DNA from: SAR202 cluster bacterium
Lineage (GTDB): Bacteria > Chloroflexota > Dehalococcoidia > Lucifugimonadales > UBA1123
Direction of reading: 5' to 3'
Assembly: GCA_030743915.1 (NCBI GenBank)
Contig: JASLRP010000312.1
Span: forward strand, 1 to 11,082
Length of the DNA: 11,082 nucleotides
Shown here: positions 7,907 to 11,082 of the stretch, piece by piece
Layout of the letters: each line of letters starts with the position of its first letter
Position numbering within the stretch: the stretch's first letter is position 1
Notes under the pieces: generated by a model
Seen by the model: only the letters and a program-made list of their open reading frames with translations
The model's database searches: none
What the model was told of the DNA's origin: nothing
Position numbers and translations under genes: made by a program

Positions 7907-7921
7907 ATGGGGAGGTTCAAC

Positions 7922-10900
7922 ATGAGATTGAATGAGAGTCTGGGCCAAGAACGACCGATCCTGAGATTGTCAGAATCGCGCGGTCGGGAACGCATGTCAG
8001 CGCCGGATCACACAGCGGGTGTCGGCAGGCCCGGCCTGATGAGCTGGCTGACCCTTGCGTTGATAGCCCTCTGGGCGCTCGCCTGGATGCAGAACGAGAC
8101 TATCGTAAAATGGGCGCTGAGCCAGGGCATCGTCGGAGAAGGCGCAACACGATCTCTGCCGGGTGCAGTCAAAACGGCCAGCATCGTGCTAGCTGGGCTC
8201 AGCGTTCTGGCAGGCTGGCGGATCGCGGCCTGGGGAACATGGGCGCTCTACCAGCTTCCGCCAGCGCAGGCGACCGGCGCGGCAGTGGGCAGAATCCTGG
8301 GGCCAACAGCAAACGCTCTCGGGGAAGGCATGAAGGGGCTATCGCGGATGCTGGGCGGGGCCTTCACCACGATAGCAGGCCCAGTCTCAAAAGCAGGCCT
8401 CGCCATCGCCAACGCCAGCACCCTGATCGCCCGAACGGCAGGGATTGGCCTGATTGCAGCGACCAGCGCCGCAGGCAGAACACTGGCCTCTGGTTGGCAT
8501 AGCGGAAGCACAATCCTGCGCCACGGAGCGCTGAAAGTCATCGCCGTCGCAGGTGGAGTCGCTCTTCTCGGGTACGCCATCGCACGGCTCGGCTGGTCGG
8601 GTATCTCGACATCGACCCGCCTCGTGTGGGCGGGAGCTTCGGTCGGGCTGAGGCATGTCGCCCACACGATCTCCACCGCCCTGCAGCCACTGAGGCTCCC
8701 TCTGGTCGCGACGCTGGCGGCAGCACAGCAACTGACGCTACTGGGAGTCTCGATAGCGCTCTACGCTGGACGCTTAAGCCTGATGGTGAGCATGGGAACG
8801 CTGGTCCTGATCAGGTCAAACGTGGCAAGGGCCGGACGTTACGGATGGCACGGAATCACGGTAGCCTCCGGGAGCATCGCGGCAGTCGCAACCATCGCAG
8901 AGCTGATTTTGAAGCTGGCGCTGGGATACCTCTGGCGGACGGTGGCAGTGATCGCGCGCCACGGATGGGGTGGCATCGCGACGGCCTCAAAGGTCATGGC
9001 GATGGGCGCAGTCATCTTGGGGCTGATCGCAGCCCTTGCGATGAAAGCCGTCTGGCGCAGAGCATCAGCGACCGCACGCTACGGCTGGCTCGGAGTCTCC
9101 ACTTCCGCCCGCAACCTCTGGGAGGGGTACTCATTCGTCCTGAAACACCTCTGGATGGGCGCGACAACCACTGGCCGCTACGGATGGGCCGCGCTCTCGA
9201 TCACATATAGGGTCGCAAGAAACATCGCGACTACAGTGGCGAAGAAAGTGGGGCGCCTGGCCCTGATCGGCCTGGCCATGACGCTCTCCATCACGCTCCT
9301 GGGTGCGATAATCGCCTTCGGAGCGATGCGCAGGGTAATGACCGGAACGGCCATCGCATCCCGCTACGGGTGGGCTGGAATCTCGCCTTTGCTCAATGGC
9401 CTCTGGACAGGCGCAACGACAGTCGCTCAGGTAATCAGAAAAGCGATGGAACGCTTCGGATCAGCAGCGGCAACAGTCGGTCGGTTTGGATGGCTCGGAA
9501 TGACCATCACAGCCAGACTTCTCCGGTCAGGGTCATCAGTCGCCACTGAGCGCGTCTGGAGAGGGGTGACAACAGCCGCTCAATTCGCGCGGGCCGAGCT
9601 TGCGATCATACTCAGGCACGCCGGCGCCGGCGTGACCATCCTCACCCTGCTGGTGGGGACGGCCCTGAGATACGCCTGGATGGGAGTCTCGACAGTCACA
9701 GGCATCGGCTGGCTCGGGACCTCCATCCTGGCCCGCTACTTCTGGGCGGGGACGGCGGCGGTCGCAAAGCGCCTGGGGCTGGCAGTATCCATCACGGCCA
9801 AGGTTCTCTGGCTGGGAGTATCGACAGTCACGGGATACGCCGTGCGAGGTATCGCGACGGTGGCACGTAACGTCTGGCTGGGAATCTCGGTCCTTGCCCG
9901 CTACCTGCGGATGGGCGGATCAGCCACCCTGAGAGTCGCGAGTCTGGGCGCTTCCACAGCGGGACGGAACATCTGGCAGGGAGTCTCGCCAGCGCTCCGA
10001 GTGTTCTGGTCAGGAGTTTCGATCCTGGCAAGAATCGTGTGGCTGGCAGTCTCGACGCTCCTGAACTACCTGGCGCTGGGCGCCGCGACCCTGACCCGGT
10101 TCCTGGTTCAAGGGGCAGCTCTGCTCGGAGGCGTCGCCTGGCTGGGAATCTCGCAGGTCCTCGGCTTCGCCTGGATGGGAGTATCGACGACCGGTCTCGC
10201 CCTCTGGTGGGCAGCCGCCCAGGCATGGCTGGGAGTCAAGGCCCTGGCAAAGGGAATGTTGAGAGTCGCGCTCTTCCCACCGCGCACGCTCTGGACGGGT
10301 GTCGCCGCAATGCCTGACACCATCCGGTTCACGGTCTTGTATGCAACCAAGAAGAAAGGAGTATTGGAGATGGCAGAACTGAACCTCAACCGCGAGCGAA
10401 TGTTCTCGCTGGTCGCCACAGTATGGGTCCTGGGAATCGGCGGGTTCTTCACCTGGAGTTGGATAGCGCCCCCTCCCCCTCCGCCCACTGTGGTGGTCGA
10501 ACACTGGACCACCGGACACCTGGTCCGCGATGGCCTTCTGATGAAGATGGCGGAGGTTTTCAACGAAGCCGGTCACAGGAACTCGGCTGGAAAGCTCATC
10601 CAGATCAAGGTTCACAACGTTCCATCCGGATTGCAGGCTGAATACCTGACACCTCGGGCGTTGTACGGCCAGGGAATTGATCTGGTCGGAGCCAGCAACG
10701 GTTATGTGAAGCCCGGTTACACCGACCCGACCATCGTGACACCCTCCAGCGCTCACTGGCTGACTCTGGTCAACCACGAAGTTGGCAGAGCCGTCGTGGA
10801 CCCTGCCACAGCCGAGATAATCGTTCGGCCAGTCATCGGAATCGTCACATACACGGAGATGGCCCAATGCCTGGGCTGGCCGAACAAGGAGATCGGATTC

Positions 10901-11082
10901 GAGGACATCATCGAACTGCGCAACAATCCGCGTGGCTGGCAATCTTATCCGGATTGCGCGAAAGCCGAGTGGGGGCAGACTCCCCTGTTCGCCTTCACCG
11001 ATCCGCAGACCTCCAGCACGGGCAGGAGCTTCCACCTGAGCCTCTACGCGATGGCCACGGAGAAAGACCCCGCGCAATTGAC
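7922..11082 (+). CDS. Giant hendecad-repeat membrane protein with solute-binding-like domain (3' partial)
   Basis: One frame runs 1053 codons from ATG 7922 to the window edge without a stop; GGAGG at 7911-7915 lies six bases before the ATG. Residues 1-38 are polar and probably cytoplasmic. Residues 39-57 and about 85-112 are membrane segments. From 223 to 770 the chain is built of 11-residue units of the type x-x-W-x-G-V-S-T-x-A-R, with almost no acidic residues. Residues 771-826 are basic, then 827-849 form a membrane segment, followed by six prolines (850-855). Residues 857-1053 resemble the extracytoplasmic solute-binding domain that, in Chloroflexota, is often followed by a von Willebrand A domain; motifs are EHWTTGHL, YTDPTIVTPSSAHW, VNHEVGR, RPVIGIVTY, CLGWP and FTDPQTSSTGRS. 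Positive-inside reasoning puts this domain outside. The C-terminus, possibly with the VWA domain, is beyond the window. An internal start at 10370 may give a second product. The repeat part matches no family I know; the binding domain is recalled, not searched. Confidence 0.85.
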   Translation, partial: MRLNESLGQERPILRLSESRGRERMSAPDHTAGVGRPGLMSWLTLALIALWALAWMQNETIVKWALSQGIVGEGATRSLPGAVKTASIVLAGLSVLAGWRIAAWGTWALYQLPPAQATGAAVGRILGPTANALGEGMKGLSRMLGGAFTTIAGPVSKAGLAIANASTLIARTAGIGLIAATSAAGRTLASGWHSGSTILRHGALKVIAVAGGVALLGYAIARLGWSGISTSTRLVWAGASVGLRHVAHTISTALQPLRLPLVATLAAAQQLTLLGVSIALYAGRLSLMVSMGTLVLIRSNVARAGRYGWHGITVASGSIAAVATIAELILKLALGYLWRTVAVIARHGWGGIATASKVMAMGAVILGLIAALAMKAVWRRASATARYGWLGVSTSARNLWEGYSFVLKHLWMGATTTGRYGWAALSITYRVARNIATTVAKKVGRLALIGLAMTLSITLLGAIIAFGAMRRVMTGTAIASRYGWAGISPLLNGLWTGATTVAQVIRKAMERFGSAAATVGRFGWLGMTITARLLRSGSSVATERVWRGVTTAAQFARAELAIILRHAGAGVTILTLLVGTALRYAWMGVSTVTGIGWLGTSILARYFWAGTAAVAKRLGLAVSITAKVLWLGVSTVTGYAVRGIATVARNVWLGISVLARYLRMGGSATLRVASLGASTAGRNIWQGVSPALRVFWSGVSILARIVWLAVSTLLNYLALGAATLTRFLVQGAALLGGVAWLGISQVLGFAWMGVSTTGLALWWAAAQAWLGVKALAKGMLRVALFPPRTLWTGVAAMPDTIRFTVLYATKKKGVLEMAELNLNRERMFSLVATVWVLGIGGFFTWSWIAPPPPPPTVVVEHWTTGHLVRDGLLMKMAEVFNEAGHRNSAGKLIQIKVHNVPSGLQAEYLTPRALYGQGIDLVGASNGYVKPGYTDPTIVTPSSAHWLTLVNHEVGRAVVDPATAEIIVRPVIGIVTYTEMAQCLGWPNKEIGFEDIIELRNNPRGWQSYPDCAKAEWGQTPLFAFTDPQTSSTGRSFHLSLYAMATEKDPAQL
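8588..9670 (+). repeat. Modular 11+7 residue repeat region
   Basis: Residues 223-583 of the giant protein consist of 11-residue units interrupted by 7-residue units. Modules begin with a [YHF]GWxG signature at residues 307, 347, 387, 420, 482 and 522, and the next region starts at 584. Spacings are 40, 40, 33, 62, 40 and 62 residues, each a multiple of 11 or a multiple of 11 plus 7. The 7-residue units end in Arg (TVAVIAR, RASATAR, GTAIASR, AAATVGR). Insertions of 7 and 11 both preserve helical phase, which favours one long alpha-helical structure over a beta fold. The register is less regular at 256-306. Confidence 0.75.
9671..10231 (+). repeat. Seventeen perfect-register hendecad repeats (33 bp each)
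   Basis: Residues 584-770 divide into 17 consecutive 11-residue units without a single insertion or deletion. By hand count, position 3 is Trp in 11 of 17, position 5 is Gly in 14 and Ala in the other 3, position 7 is Ser in 12 and Ala in 5, and position 11 is Arg or Lys in 10. Typical units are VLWLGVSTVTG, NVWLGISVLAR and VFWSGVSILAR. At the DNA level the 33-base units are diverged but share words such as GGAGTMTCGACA. Eleven residues make three helical turns, so positions 5, 7 and 11 form stripes along a continuous helix. Confidence 0.85.
10355..10372 (+). promoter_or_regulatory. Internal ribosome binding site and in-frame ATG
   Basis: AAAGGAG (10355-10361) lies eight bases before ATG 10370, which is in frame with the giant gene (residue 817). 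A product starting here would read MAELNLNRERM, then one membrane segment, the hexaproline linker and the solute-binding domain, which is a complete membrane-anchored binding protein by itself. The site is as strong as those of the other genes in the operon. It either marks a second start or is the remnant of a separate gene fused to the repeat gene. Confidence 0.5.

Noticed and set aside
8110..9210. Rightward frames at 8110-8502 and 8626-9210
   Set aside because: They are Arg/Gly/Asp-rich translations in another frame over the giant gene, with no ribosome binding sites; the giant frame is continuous through both.
9671..10231. 33-base periodicity read as a CRISPR or DNA satellite array
   Set aside because: Units are not identical and there is no repeat-spacer structure. 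Conservation is at the protein level, within an intact reading frame.
9671..10231. Beta-solenoid or antifreeze-type reading of the V-S-T repeats
   Set aside because: Upstream insertions of exactly 7 residues keep alpha-helical phase but would break a fixed-length beta coil. The Ala/Leu/Arg content also favours helix. Not excluded without a structure.
10467..10486. C-rich tract CCCCCTCCCCCTCCGCCC as a DNA element
   Set aside because: It simply encodes the hexaproline linker after the membrane segment.
10010..11077. Leftward open frame of 355 codons
   Set aside because: It lies wholly antisense to the solute-binding part and last repeats of the giant gene, whose motifs are clearly protein-like. 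Long antisense frames are common in GC-rich coding DNA.

Overview
The window holds five genes and looks like a Chloroflexota genome, most likely of the Dehalococcoidia/SAR202 kind. This rests on remembered family resemblance, since no search was possible. The Ser/Thr kinase-STAND ATPase-TPR protein and the solute-binding domain at the right end both read like proteins common in that group. Base composition is moderately GC-rich and Shine-Dalgarno sites are clear.

Left half: a 1274-residue signalling protein (80-3904, +) carries a protein kinase, an AAA/STAND ATPase and a long TPR-like tail. It converges on a 908-residue protein (3933-6659, -) with a MerR-like N-terminus, a GAF domain, a degenerate GGDEF-like segment and a TPR-like tail. 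Only 28 bases separate the two, and a GC hairpin sits there.

Middle: an AT-rich 183-base divergent region (6660-6842) holds one plausible rightward promoter and a 9-base direct repeat spaced 31 bp, about three helical turns. It drives a tight rightward operon: a 100-residue protein of unknown function (6843-7145), a PspA/IM30 protein (7142-7906, overlapping by four bases) and a giant open gene (7922 to the end of the window). A textbook intrinsic terminator lies inside the 100-residue gene, so read-through into pspA may depend on translation.

Right half: the giant gene is one uninterrupted frame of 1053 codons with no stop. Its product has N-terminal membrane segments, then about 550 residues of 11-residue (hendecad) repeats rich in Trp, Gly, Ser, Ala and Arg, then a membrane segment, a hexaproline linker and an extracytoplasmic solute-binding-like domain that leaves the window. 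Seventeen hendecads run in perfect register. Before them, hendecads are broken by 7-residue units, giving 40- and 62-residue modules. A strong internal ribosome binding site precedes an in-frame ATG at the junction with the binding domain, which suggests a gene fusion or two products.

Inference: small protein, PspA and hendecad membrane protein form an envelope system controlled by the divergent MerR-like/GAF regulator. This cassette is the most novel part of the window.
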